In this document: positions 23,547 through 34,107 of the stretch, in pieces | How the letters are laid out: every line of letters begins with the position of its first letter | How positions within the stretch are numbered: the first letter of the stretch is position 1 | NCBI GenBank assembly: GCA_902729315.2 | Contig: LR746279.1 | Location: 1,440,001-1,504,000, forward strand | Reading direction: 5' to 3' | Length of the DNA: 64,000 nt | Source: Spirodela intermedia | Lineage: Eukaryota > Streptophyta > Magnoliopsida > Alismatales > Araceae | Notes under the pieces: generated by a model | Seen by the model: the letters and a program-made list of their open reading frames with translations, nothing else | What the model was told of the DNA's origin: nothing | Databases searched by the model: none | Translations under genes and position numbers: made by a program

Positions 23547-24142
23547 GCTTCCACCGACAGTGGCGGGCCGGAAATGTGACTTGTTGAAGCTCAGATTGGG
23601 CCGGAAATCGGCGTTGTGCTTTATCCGGCCCACTATTCATATAGCCTTTTAAGATATTTCATCGGATGGAGAGGATACGTTTGATCCGCATCTTGTCGTC
23701 TAGGCCGTCCGATCTGATCAGAACCAATAGGCGGGAGGCCTTCAGTACTCCTCGACGCCTCTGCTCGTCTTCTTCCTGCGAGAAGGCGGGAAAAGGCAGA
23801 GAAGGAGCCCTAAGGAGGTGATCGTTCTTTGTGACTGTCGTCGCTCCTGTTGGATCTCCCTCCTTGCTTTGCGTTTTATTTCATCCTCTCGCCTCCCCCG
23901 AACCGTCACCTTTTGATTCCTCTGTAAACTGAGCTGTTGTTAGGGTTTACGCAGGGTATGGGACATGTTTGTGATCTCGATGTCCTATACACTGTTTTTG
24001 TTTGCGTATACGTTGCGTAATCGAGGACTCTGGCCACAGGTTCTCGACCTGTTTCTGTTGCTGTTGAAGTGGGATCACGTTTCCCGATTTTTCGGCTGCT
24101 CGATTAAAGAGTGAAGAGAACTCGCGGAACCAGAGGAACAGT
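21332..24142. other. Intergenic region between GH127 and LSM7 genes
   Basis: The genes point away from each other, so both promoters lie here. Bases 21332-22100 are moderately GC-rich and probably the glycosidase leader and promoter, with a GA tract at 22023-22044. Bases 22130-23400 are strongly AT-rich with only short open frames; I recognise nothing in them, and they may be decayed transposon sequence. Bases 23570-24142 return to GC-rich sequence with GGGCC motifs, 'GGGCCGGAAATC' near 23597-23608, and are the probable LSM7 promoter and leader. Confidence 0.5.
23446..23542 (+). repeat. (GA)n microsatellite, imperfect then pure
   Basis: Nearly 100 bases of GA repeat begin with short interruptions (AAAGAG, GGGAGA, GTGAGATT) and end in an uninterrupted run of about 20 units. 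Read on either strand it produces artificial Ser-Leu or Arg-Glu frames, which were ignored. Confidence 0.95.
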
Positions 24143-26477
24143 ATGGTGAGTTTGGCATGCTACGCTGCTTTTTACTTGTATGAATCCCTATCTGTAAATG
24201 GAATTTGTTTGCTTCGCACAATTTGAAACGTTTTCGTTTGAAAGTCAGTACATGTGTGGTAAAGTTAGTGCAGGGGACAAATTCAAACGTGTAGAACTGG
24301 AACCTCGAGATGAACATGTGAGTGGTTAGACGTTCGCAGATTATTGTTAAATGTTCAACGAGTGGGGAGATGTGTATCAAAATTTTCCAATCATTTGAAT
24401 GTTTCAGCCCTTTCAGAGGTTGAAATGCCTTTCGTGGAAGAACGGAAGACTGACACTTACATTGGGCCTGGATAATATAAAGTTGAGATTACATTTATGT
24501 TGTGGTGCAAACAAATGTGAATCGGATTGTTCACTGTTGTAGGCTGAGGAAGTAGAACTGCCTTCTCAGTGATGAAACAGAAAATGATGAAAATATAACA
24601 GATTTGAATGCAGAAGACGGCGAATAAGAATACAATTTTCAGCCTGTTGATTGAGTTCCATGAAATTCAGTGAGGAAGGACGTTAGAAAAGAAGGGATGG
24701 TGACTGGAATTTTCTATCAAATGGCATTGTAAACTTGTATCGGATGGGCAAGGGCATTGTGAGCATAGGGTGAATTTACGAGGGCAACGATTGTCGTACT
24801 TCGTTCGAAAAGAGGGCATTTTCTTCAGTTTCCCTGGAGAACATGGCATGTGATTGTGTGACATCGCATGTTGGGAAATGGGTTGTTTTTTACCGAAGGT
24901 GTAATTATTTCATTTCCTTGGGAACATAGGTTTGTACATTGATTTTTTTTCACTGCATTACCTGACTACAATATAATTTACTGTATCCTTAAACAAATTT
25001 GAAAAGGGAACAGACGTCTACTCAATGCAGTTCATCTCGGGGCTCCATCTCAATAAGATAGCTTCTGTTGCTCTTGATTATTATTAGTATCTTGTTTCAT
25101 GGGCATAAATGTGTTTTCCCTTATTCATGAATCTTCCGCCTTGATTTGATGTTTAGGTGCTTTCCTGTTCGGTAATATCGTGCTCTCTTTCTATTTTTAA
25201 CGGGCTTTCGTATTGTTATGATGTACAAGGTGTTTGACAGTCATATAGAATATCCTTGTTTTTACATGCTTTCCTAGTTTTTTTTTTCCAGTCAGGTCGA
25301 AAGGAAACAGTTCTTGATCTGGCGAAGTTCATTGACAAGGGTGTGCAAGTTAAACTCACTGGGGGCCGACAAGGTATGCTTTGAAACTCATACCAGACCA
25401 GCACGTGGGACATTTTTTTTTCTTCATTTGAAAGAAAATATGTTTCTTCAATTTGTCCTGGATTCGGATGGTTTAGCAGTTAGTTATCTTTCAGAAAAGG
25501 GTTAAATGAAGAGATGTAACTGTAGTTCTCAATTGGTTCTTGCCAATTCTTCTATGAACTAGAGTTGGGTCAATGTCTAATTGGTTTCTAACGGTAATTG
25601 ATCAGTCAGAAAGCATATGTGAGACGTTTCTGTGGCATAGGATCATGAGTGCTTTGAACAGTCACTGAAGAAATTCCAAAAGGTTTGACATCGTCCAGTA
25701 CATTTATAGCATTCATATGAATCCCAGAATGAATGACGGACGTCTTGATTCTTGTTCTCCATGATATCCAAACGAGCGACCATAGATGGAAATGGGGTTA
25801 CAACTTACAAAACCTGTGTGTGCCTCTGTCACAAGGCTGCCTTGCAGTTCTTGCAACCATGGAGGCTCCTCCATGGATAGAATGGGATCAGTATACTTTT
25901 TGATCAGATTCATAGGCTTAGGAAGTCAGGGATGTTGACCAATGCAGCGTAGGGTCAACTGTTTGCTCTAGTCCACTGAAATGTGAAGAATTTTTTCTTC
26001 TTTTTTTTTACCTGGAAGCAATGCCATTAAAGTTGTGAACTTTTACAGAACATGGGTCAGTTTTTCTCACATTTTCTTCTGAAGAAAGTGCTTTTTTTGG
26101 TTGTGCCCGGATTATTGTCCTTTACATTTCGGATTGTCCCCTTCAATTCCTTGACTGTGTGTTCTTATCTACTTTCAGTTGTAGGAACACTTAAGGGATA
26201 TGATCAGTTGCTAAACCTTGTGCTAGATGAGGCAATTGAGTTCATCAGAGGTGTGAGCTGCCAACCTTCTTTCATTCTTAGAAGCTAAGCCTCGTTGATT
26301 CATCTGATCAGTGATTAAGATAAAGAAATGATGTTGTCTCTTATTCAGTTTTATCATGATTAATCGAATGAGATGTTTTTGTTTCTGATATAAAATGAAG
26401 ATAAATATCCCACCCGCAACATTTGAGGAAACCAGTCTCTCCTAATCCCATCTTAATTTTTTCCTGGCTTTTGAACT

Positions 26478-26509
<32 letters not shown>

Positions 26510-27177
26510 GCCCCCTCTCCCTCTTCCTCTCTCCCTGCCCCTTCCCTCCCTCTATCTCTCTCTCTCTGCCTCTCCCTCTCTCTCTCTCTCTCTCCCTCTC
26601 TCCCTCTCTCCCTCTTTCCCTCTTTCCCTCTCTCCCTCTCTCCCTCTCTCTCTCTCTAAGGCACGCACGCCCAAAATAATCGCAAAATCCCAACAACCGT
26701 GTAAGGATTAGCAACCAAACCCCACATATATATGATGTCCCAGCACGCTGAAATATCTATGATGCTTGTTGAATCTCGTCGATCAAAGTTATGTGGCATC
26801 CTTGTTTTTCACATAATACACTCGAGGACAGATAAACCCTAATCTTCCGGATTCTATTTCATTATTTTCCTCATTATCTCTTATAATTTTTTAATAAAAA
26901 CCCTCCGAATATTATGATTTTTTTTGATCTGCAGATTCAGACGATCCGTTGAAAACTACAGATCACACAAGGCGCCTTGGCCTAATAGTATGCTTCCCTT
27001 CCTCACTCTAATAATATTTACGGACCGAATTAAAAAAAATAATTACGAAAACATTATTTATGATTTTCGCCACGACTCTGCTTGCAGGTCTGCAGGGGCA
27101 CAGCGGTGATGCTGGTATCACCGACAGATGGCACGGATGAGATCGCCAACCCCTTTATCCAGCCGGAAGGCGCCTGA
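24143..27177 (+). CDS. LSM7: U6 snRNA-associated Sm-like protein LSm7
   Basis: Five exons (24143-24145, 25292-25373, 26179-26250, 26935-26987, 27088-27177) give 99 residues, exactly the normal length. Exon 1 is only the ATG codon, a conserved arrangement for short Sm-like genes. The product reads MSGRKETVLDLAKFIDKGVQ, then VKLTGGRQVVGTLKGYDQLL (Sm1 motif), NLVLDEAIEFI, and LGLIVCRGTAVMLVSPTDG (Sm2), ending in ANPFIQPEGA. LSm7 is a subunit of the LSm2-8 ring on U6 snRNA in the nucleus and of the LSm1-7 ring in cytoplasmic mRNA decay. The N-terminal residues here end the conserved loop with SDDPLKTTD. All junctions are GT-AG. Intron 3 contains the long CT tract. Confidence 0.97.
26480..26657 (+). 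repeat. CT-rich microsatellite in LSM7 intron 3
   Basis: About 180 bases of CT repeat are interrupted by CCC and TTTCCC units (CTCTCC, CTTTCC). Its position in the intron sense strand is about 280 bp before the next acceptor, so it could act as an extended polypyrimidine region, though that is only inference. Confidence 0.9.
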
Positions 27178-28789
27178 GGCTTTTGATCAAGTGGGCATCT
27201 TAGGTACGTAAGAAAATATCCATCTTCCAAGGCTTTGGAGTTATTCTGATGACTGAAGGAGACATCTATTTCTGATTATTCTGGTGCAATTATTCCTCAG
27301 AAAAGTTAGTATCATCCGTTCACTGAATTATTTTCTGCTTATTTGTACTGCCTTTTTAAATAAGCATCAGCTCATGAGAATGGGTTCTCAGGCATAACCC
27401 AATTGGGAGTATCTAGTTTAGGGTCAACGGCCATGATAAGCCGGGATGATGTCTGAAGTCTGACCTCCGAGGTGAGGACTCTGGGGACCTTTTTTGTTTG
27501 AGTTTCCTTATATGGGAATAGAGTTGGTGTCTCGGAGATTGCCTTGTTAGCGAATATGTTCACAATGGCGGGGCTGGCCCCCGCCTGTCTTTCCGTGTGT
27601 CGTCGTTGACTAGCATTATGCCAAATTTTTGGTCAAACGAACCCTAGATAATTGGCATGTGATTGAAGAAAAAATGATTTCTCGGTCTCGGTTTCTTCCA
27701 CGGACCGACATAGAAAGTCAGCCGCAGCGGCAGGGTCAACTTAGTGGGACCCAGCTGGAGCCTATATCTGCCTATGATTTTGACTTGACCAAAGCGACTG
27801 TACAATCACATTATTTGATTAGTCGGGCTCCTAAAATTAGTCAACGCGGGAACCCAGTCGTGGTGGATTTAATCGATGAGCCCTTTCCCAACCCCAACCC
27901 TCGGGTTGACTTTGGAGGTCAGAGTCAAGCAAAAATTAGGCCCATCCGAACCAACTTTGGGGTTTACCCGGTCCTACCACTCCGGGGGGCGGTTCGGCTT
28001 GTGGGGAATATTCGCGTGATTTTTTTAATTTTTAATTTTTCCGAAAAATCAACGACTCCACATCACCGCCGACATCTCGGAGAAATAACTTTTGAGAATA
28101 ATTTAAAACGGAAATTAGGCAGGGGATTTAATTATATATTAACATTTTAATTCAATATTTATGCATATTTATTATTCGAGAGGGATACCAGAAAATAGAT
28201 AGCAGCCTCGCCGGCGCCGTGGGTTTGAAATCGGATTCCCGAAAAGACGTCTCGATTGCCGGCATCCGCAGCAATCGATTCGTGTCGCAGGGTCCAGTGC
28301 AGCCACCGGAGCACGCTGTCACCTCCGCTCGGCCTCCGATGCGAGAGAAGGGGGAGAGAGAGAGGCCATTAATGATGAGAGGGATGTCACAAAGCGGGAG
28401 GAACGAGATGGGCCGGTGGGAGAGGGCCCATTAAGGGTGTGGGCAGAATGGCGGGGAGGGACCCGTCGAATTGGTGGAACTGTTCAAGCTTCTTAAAAGA
28501 TCGCGCATCCCATCAATGAAAGCGACTGGAGAAATTGATGATCGTCACACGAGGAAGAAGAATAATCGAAAGGACGACGGACAACAGATGCTGGGGGATC
28601 CCCCGGTTTCTCCGACGTCTAGATTCATCTGGGGCTCGCGAGGCTCCGATTTAACCGCGATCAGGACGAGATCTGCTGCACCCCGCCGCGACGACGGGTG
28701 AACGGAGGCGGATGGGGAATATAGATTTCCCCTCGCCTGTTGGTTTCTACGGATCCATTTCTGTGATCTCTGGTGCTCCTCCGTGTTCC
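27178..28789. other. Spacer between LSM7 and A20/AN1 gene, with an unassigned open frame
   Basis: The two flanking genes converge here. Bases 27178-27370 are likely LSM7 3' untranslated sequence. A plus-strand frame from 27629 to 28150 (173 codons, starting MVKRTLDNWHVIEEKMI) stays open through sequence with repeated GGTCAAC/GTTGAC words. I recognise no domain in it, and its Arg/Pro-rich, low-complexity end suggests chance or a transposon LTR. Bases 28200-28700 are GC-rich with no clear gene and may include the A20/AN1 3' untranslated region. Confidence 0.35.
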
Positions 28790-29254
28790 TCAGATTCTGA
28801 CGACCTTGGAGGCCTTGACGACGGGGTTTGCCCTCTCGATCGCCTCCCTGGCAGCGGTCTTGTAGTCGTAGCTGCAGTCATGACGGTCCGAGTACCGGTG
28901 CTCAGCGCAGAAGAGCTGGCCGCATCGGCACCGGAATCCCGTCAGCCCGACCTTCCTCCGGCACCCCGAGCACCTGTTCACGACTCTCGCCGCTGCCGGA
29001 ACAGGCGCCGCCGCTTCCGGCTCCGCCGACCGAGCCACCGGAGCGGCGTCCTCCTCTGGTCGCTCCTGCGTACGTACCTGGCCGGATCTGGCCCTCTCGA
29101 GGCTGAAACAGGGGGAGGCGGTGAGGGAGAGCGCCGCCTGGAAGCAACTCTGGCACATGTTCTTGGTGGCGGGGTTCCCAGGGCGGCCGCAGCTGTTGGC
29201 GCACATCGTCAGGCCCTCCGGGACCTGGAGCTCCTCCTCCTCCCTCTGCGCCAT
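28790..29254 (-). CDS. A20/AN1 zinc-finger stress-associated protein (SAP)
   Basis: A single intronless frame of 154 residues is the standard structure for plant SAP genes. The N-terminal A20 finger is [20 protein letters not shown] followed by CF, with the four cysteines spaced C-x3-C-x11-C-x2-C. A linker rich in Ala/Glu follows. The C-terminal AN1 finger begins [20 protein letters not shown] and ends with [18 protein letters not shown], all zinc ligands present, then the conserved tail [21 protein letters not shown]. SAPs bind ubiquitin through A20 and often have E3 ligase activity; in plants they are induced by drought, salt, cold and wounding. The A20 finger is more diverged than usual (GRPGN where GFFGS is common). 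Identification is firm; the specific stress role is unknown. Confidence 0.95.
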   Translation of the reverse strand: MAQREEEELQVPEGLTMCANSCGRPGNPATKNMCQSCFQAALSLTASPCFSLERARSGQVRTQERPEEDAAPVARSAEPEAAAPVPAAARVVNRCSGCRRKVGLTGFRCRCGQLFCAEHRYSDRHDCSYDYKTAAREAIERANPVVKASKVVRI

Positions 29255-30295
29255 GGCCGACGGCGACGACTTTAAGGCCGCCGGCGATCTCCGATATCCC
29301 GCCTGTAGAGGATCGCCGGAGATTTGAAGGCGGAGAAGATGATCCCGATCGAGGAAGGAGGCAGGGGGGGGTGTTCCTGAGGCGGTGGGCGGACCTGCTT
29401 TTAACCCGGAAGGAGTGGTCGCCGATGACGCCGGGGGGGGGAAATGAAGCCGCGTCGGAACGCGTACGGACCAAATCCTAGGGGCGCTCTTACGTTACTA
29501 CCCCTAATTCTACACTTATTTATTCAAATAGCCTACGCGTGGCTCAGATCGCCCCCGTGAAATCTCCACGCAACGATTTTTAGAGCCCTTGATTGAGATG
29601 TCTTTTGTTGAGGAAAATATCATAAGGGGCATTTAGGTAAATAGTCGGTACGGGAGGCCCTTGTAAGAACAAGTTCTTCTCTATCCCACCTCCCGCGTTG
29701 TCCGTCCATCAGCCGCCCGATCTGACCGCAAATCTCTCTTTCCTCTCACCGACAGATACGTATCGCTACGCATGAACATGAGACACGAAATAGAGAGAGA
29801 GATAGGGAGAGATGTCGTGTAGCATACGAAACTGCTGTGCACTAAGGGGTCCACTTCACGCAGGGGAGGCCACGCGTTTCCTTCTTCCACGTGTCGCCCT
29901 GTTGTCGTCTCCTGCCGAAACGGCCCATTTGTCGGGATCCGCTTGATGTCGTCATCATATCCCAACTGGCACAGTCACGCTTGGCGGCCTTGGCCGCCAG
30001 CCACGTGGTTATCTCGATACGTGTCGATATATCAGCCGGCCCAGCACCGGCTCGTCCGACGTGTACCGAACACGTGGGGGGGGGATTCCGTCAAAGTACT
30101 GGAACTAAATACCCACCAAAGTTCAATTATTTATTTGGAGAAAGAATCTTATCTCAACTAATACATTCCGCTGAAATAGTTAATTAGTTTAATGCCCACA
30201 CCGAAATATCCATTTATTTGGATATATACTCCATATGGGCATACTGGATCGAATTATTTAAAAATCACAGAATTTTGATTCAACTCCTTCTGGAA

Positions 30296-30328
<33 letters not shown>

Positions 30329-30644
30329 GCTAAACTGCCTGCTCTTCCGTTGGCGGTAGGCATTGATTCGGCAGGCTTGACCTCCTCCTGATCTTGTTCA
30401 CCTGCGCTTGCTCTTCGATCCGGTCTTTGTGATGCGACCGATCGAATATTCCGAATATTCTTCCTGTTTTCCTTCGAAGCGGACGATCTTGGCGATTTGC
30501 TAGGTACAATCCTGAGATTTGACGAACACCTGGTGAATCGACAAGTTTATGAGCGTTATTCGAGGATCCTCGAGGCTAATATCTGCTACCTCTGCATTTT
30601 ATTTTATTTTATTCATTTTTCAGGTGCACAAAACGCCTGAAAAA
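29255..30644. promoter_or_regulatory. Divergent region between the intact and decayed A20/AN1 copies
   Basis: The intact SAP gene reads leftward and the relic rightward, so promoters of both would lie here. Bases 29870-30080 contain several ACGTG/CACGTG words (near 29889, 30002, 30058 and 30070), the core of abscisic-acid response and G-box elements, which suits a stress-induced gene. A CT tract is at 30299-30328. Bases 30330-30500 look like a conserved leader, and 30500-30623 like a leader intron ending in TTTTTCAG, a feature of many SAP genes. No other coding region was recognised. Confidence 0.45.
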
Positions 30645-31147
30645 ATGGAACAAAATCAGGCTGGGATTCGAGATCCTGAATCTCCAAATCTCCGCGTTCA
30701 ACGACAGTGGCTTCTTCGGAACCCACGGCCTCCATGGACATGTGTTCGAAGTGACCTAAGGCTTGCCTTGCAGCGTCGTCCGCTGAAATAATCATCAGTG
30801 GTGGTGCCGGCGTCTGTAGTGATATAACCTGATCGTTCATCACTGAAGCTGTAGATCTCACAGTTCCCTCGGTAGATCCCACGGTCATGTCTCAGCACAA
30901 GCATCTGAAGCATCCATCTCAGCTGAGCCGGGTGCGTTGAAGGGAAAGGAGGTTCCAAATAGGTGCACGGTTTGCAGGAAACGTTTGGGTTTGACCGGAT
31001 TCATTTGGCGATGGGAGAATATGTTCTGCGTGATCCATCGGTACGCAGACAACCACGAATGCAATTTTGATTACCGGACAGCTGCTCGGGATTCGATCTC
31101 AAAAGGCGAATCCTGTCGTTGAGGCGGAAAAGATCAAGAAAATTTGA
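30645..31147 (+). pseudogene. Decayed A20/AN1 stress-associated protein gene
   Basis: The start region reads MEQNQAGIRDPESPNL, like SAP N-termini. The A20 finger is broken: its first Cys is Arg, pieces such as GFFGTHG and MDMCSK lie in three different frames, and a stop interrupts it. The linker KACLAASSAEIIISGG survives in a shifted frame. The AN1 finger is mostly readable ([17 protein letters not shown] then [20 protein letters not shown]), but two zinc-ligand cysteines are Trp (IWRWEN). An extra base after DSISK shifts the tail, which would otherwise read like [12 protein letters not shown]. The upstream leader intron acceptor is kept, so this is a decayed genomic duplicate rather than a retrocopy. 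It does not look like a recent copy of the neighbouring gene. Confidence 0.88.
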
Positions 31148-31684
31148 GGATTCAGTGGAAAAGGTTCACAAATTCTGATCCCTGCTCTGTCTCTCTACCC
31201 CCGGCTGATTTCATCTCTAGAACTCCATTCTGCTGATTATTTTCACCGATTCTCCCATTTATTTCCTCATTTAAACACCGAATTGTTTTTACTTCAGTCC
31301 AGAAAACCCATAGAACATAGTTCATAGTATCATTTTTTGTACGAGACATGCGTAATCTGAGGATCATCACGACTGAGTTCGAATCGGCTGCTGAATCCCT
31401 ACCCTAAAAAGTAAATTATTATTGAGAATGAACTCTGGTAGTTCATTGCGCATGCCATAAGTAGCAATGCCATTGATTCTGTTTGGAAGGACACTGATGC
31501 TGTGATGGGCATATGAGCCCACCAGTCCCGGACCAGAGTAACATCCGATGATCGTCTCCATGGTTTTGGTAAGTGTTCCTGAACAGTGTTTATCTACGTC
31601 TGGCGGCTGTGAAGAGGTCAAAGCTCAGTGACTGCTTTCTCCATGGCTTCTCCAGACCATGGAAACCCGGGCATCCGTCTTGAT

Positions 31685-32180
31685 GTATATTCCTGGTAAT
31701 TTCTTCATTTATTTCGGGTAATACGAAGAACCCCACTGGAAAATTAATATGCATGATTAATATTAATCCTAACTTTTTTGGGCAGTCTCTATACGACGAT
31801 ATCTGAAGAGGTATGGGCCCAGAAGGCTAGAAGGCCCACTGGCCCATTAAATGCGGGCACTGGGGACAGGTAAAGGCCCATAAAAGCGCCGGCCCATGAC
31901 GAAGCTATAAAGTGTATATTCCAGGGAATTTCTTCATTTATTTGGGGAAGTAATTTTTTTGGAAAATTCAGGCACATTTTTAATATTAAACCTACATTTT
32001 CTTGGCAACTCTAGATGTTGGTCTCAGAAGAGGTATGAGCCTGGAAGGTATGAAGGCCTACTCGGCCCATTAACTGTCAGAGAACGGCCCGGTGTAGCCC
32101 GTTAGCACCGGGGGCAGGTAATCCCTTTAATTGGGCTCGTAAAGGCTCATAATATCTGGGCCCAACGAAGCTAGAAAATG
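31685..32180 (+). repeat. Tandem duplication, two diverged ~230-270 bp units rich in GGCCCA
   Basis: Unit 1 (31685-31912) and unit 2 (31913-32180) both start 'gtatattcc(t/a)gg(t/g)aatttct' and continue with 'tcatttatttgggg', 'ggaaaattcaggca', 'gaagaggtatg-gcc', 'ggcccattaa', 'gggcaggtaa' and 'cgaagcta'. Unit 2 has an insertion near 32075-32110. The whole array carries at least eight GGCCCA/TGGGCC words and lies downstream of the AGP gene and the A20/AN1 relic. The rest of 31148-31684 has no recognised feature. Confidence 0.8.
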
Positions 32181-32370
32181 GATAATCGGATTATTTGATG
32201 AATAGAATACTCGCGGAAGAACAAATGAAAATCGACCAGCAACAGGAGGGAGAAAATAATGGGGGTGAGGAGAGAGAGAGAGAGGGAGAGAGGGAGAGAG
32301 AGATAGAGGAGCGATCGGGGGAGAGTCTTCTTCTTCTTCGGCTTCTTCTGCTTCTTCTGTTTGGTCGTCG

Positions 32371-32553
32371 CTACTGAAAGTAGAAGGCGAAGAGGGAGAT
32401 GAGGGAGGCGGCGAGGAGGGGGCCGATGGCCGGCGCGACGGCGGAGGAGCCGCTGGTGGGGGCCGGCGCCGGCGCGGGGAAGTCGGCGGCGGCGGCGGCG
32501 GAGATGGAGGCGGCGGCGGCGAGGGCAACGCAGGCGATCTTCCTCATCTCCAT
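32371..32553 (-). CDS. Arabinogalactan peptide (AG-peptide, GPI-anchored)
   Basis: A 60-residue protein encoded without an intron. Residues 1-23 form a signal peptide (MEMRKIACVALAAAASISAA). The mature core is about ten residues, DFPAPAPAPTSG, with alternating Ala-Pro that would be hydroxylated and carry arabinogalactan chains. It is followed by a GPI-attachment signal: small residues (SGSSAVAPAIGP) and a hydrophobic tail LLAASLISLFAFYF. This layout is the AG-peptide class (Arabidopsis AGP16/20/22/41 type). Such peptides are displayed on the outer plasma membrane and linked to growth and pollen development. It is too short for domain searches, but the composition is diagnostic. Confidence 0.9.
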   Translation of the reverse strand: MEMRKIACVALAAAASISAAAAADFPAPAPAPTSGSSAVAPAIGPLLAASLISLFAFYFQ

Positions 32554-34107
32554 TGTCGGAAGGTGGAAGGGTTTTGTGAAGCCTGAGAAACTAGCCGTTG
32601 GCAGAGGAATGGGAGGCTCGTGGATTCCTCTCTCTCTCTCTCTCTATCGCCGAGGGCTTGAGGAAGAGGAAGGGGGAAGGGAGGGGTCTTATAGGGTCAC
32701 CGTGGCCAGCTGGTTGACCCCTCCGCCACGATTTAGATTCCCCAAGAATAGCTTTTTGGCCTTTTTTAGGGTCCTCTCCCTCGACATGGTTGGTGGCTTC
32801 CGTCCGTGTGTTCCTGGAAAGATACACGGAGAGAGAGAGAGAGAGAGGAAGGGGGGGGGAGATTTACGTGCCAAATAATATGCATGCGTGTGTTGGGGGG
32901 GTGTGAATATCTGTCCAAATGGGAGCTGGCGAATGCTGGCGAATGCTGGCGAGGGTACAGCTGGAGAGATGATTGCGGGTTCGATGCGGATGGGCCAAAT
33001 AATTTGATATTCCCACGCCGGCGGCCGACCAGGTTTGCCCTGGGCTGGATGAACCCCTCTCGGACCAATCAACGCCGCCCTTTTTGTCGTGCCGTAATGA
33101 ATCAGATCCTCGATGGGCGGCTGCGATACGGCTGTCCAAGGTGTCGCCTTTTTCATGAATCATCCACCGAAGCTCGAGCGACCATAAAATGCATGACGCT
33201 GAAAAAACTCAAAATTATATATATATATTAATTATAAAGGCATTTTAATTTGGATAAATTAATCGCTGATATTTTCCTAGTGTTTTATTTTTATCGATAT
33301 TTTAAAACACAGTGACAACACTTTTCCACATCTACTTATTCCGGTCGTTTTTAAGATGGGCCAAAGTCTAGTAAAACTGGTTGTCGAAACCTGTGGATAT
33401 GCAGTGTGGGCTGTTAATGGGCCTACGGAGCCCATTTCAGGTCTCCAGCTTTTTTTTACTATATGGAATTATTTTCTGTGTTCCCATTTTTTAGTCTATT
33501 TATTAGCATTATTTTGAAAAGGCCGCCTAACTATCGGACATATATACTATTTTTTCATATTTTCAAATATGCGATCAATTTTTCTAGGCTCGTGTAGAGT
33601 AAAATATGCTGAATTTCAGTCAAACTTCGAGAGACATACCTTGACCGTCGGTAGTCACCATAGGATGACTGAGCTCCGAGACTGTTGGACGAGGCAGCTG
33701 ACCGGTTCCAGATTAGGTTGGCTGAGCCGGCCCAAGCTCAAGGCCCGGTTAGGCCCGTAAGCGGTGTTTACGGTCCGGTAGGGAGTCCCCGACATCGGGA
33801 GGCGTATGAATGAGTAGGAAAACAGCTGCTGGATATCCTTGACCGCCTGTGGGCACGGATCGAACGGTGGAGACGCGAGATTGGAATATTTGGGTGGACC
33901 CCAGAGGAGGGCTCACTGGGCGATCCATTCCATGCAGTTTTCTGACACTATGATGCTCCCCCTGCGCGCCCGCGACTCCTCACTCAGCCTTCCTCAGCAA
34001 GCTGCTATCTCCTTCCATCTCTTCCCTCTCTCCCTCTCTCCCTCTGCAGAATCCGTGGAGAAAGTGAACTCCGGGAGTGGAGTGGGGAGTAGCAGAGGAA
34101 TTCCAGG
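32554..34107. promoter_or_regulatory. Divergent region between AG-peptide and REC8 genes
   Basis: The AGP gene reads left and REC8 right. CT and GA tracts lie at 32628-32645 and 32827-32847. A small direct repeat 'gctggcgaatgctggcgaat' is at 32926-32950. Bases 33190-33600 are AT-rich and empty. GGCCC motifs at 33729-33755 and the GC-rich stretch 33840-34107 probably mark the REC8 promoter and leader. No gene was recognised here. Confidence 0.4.
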
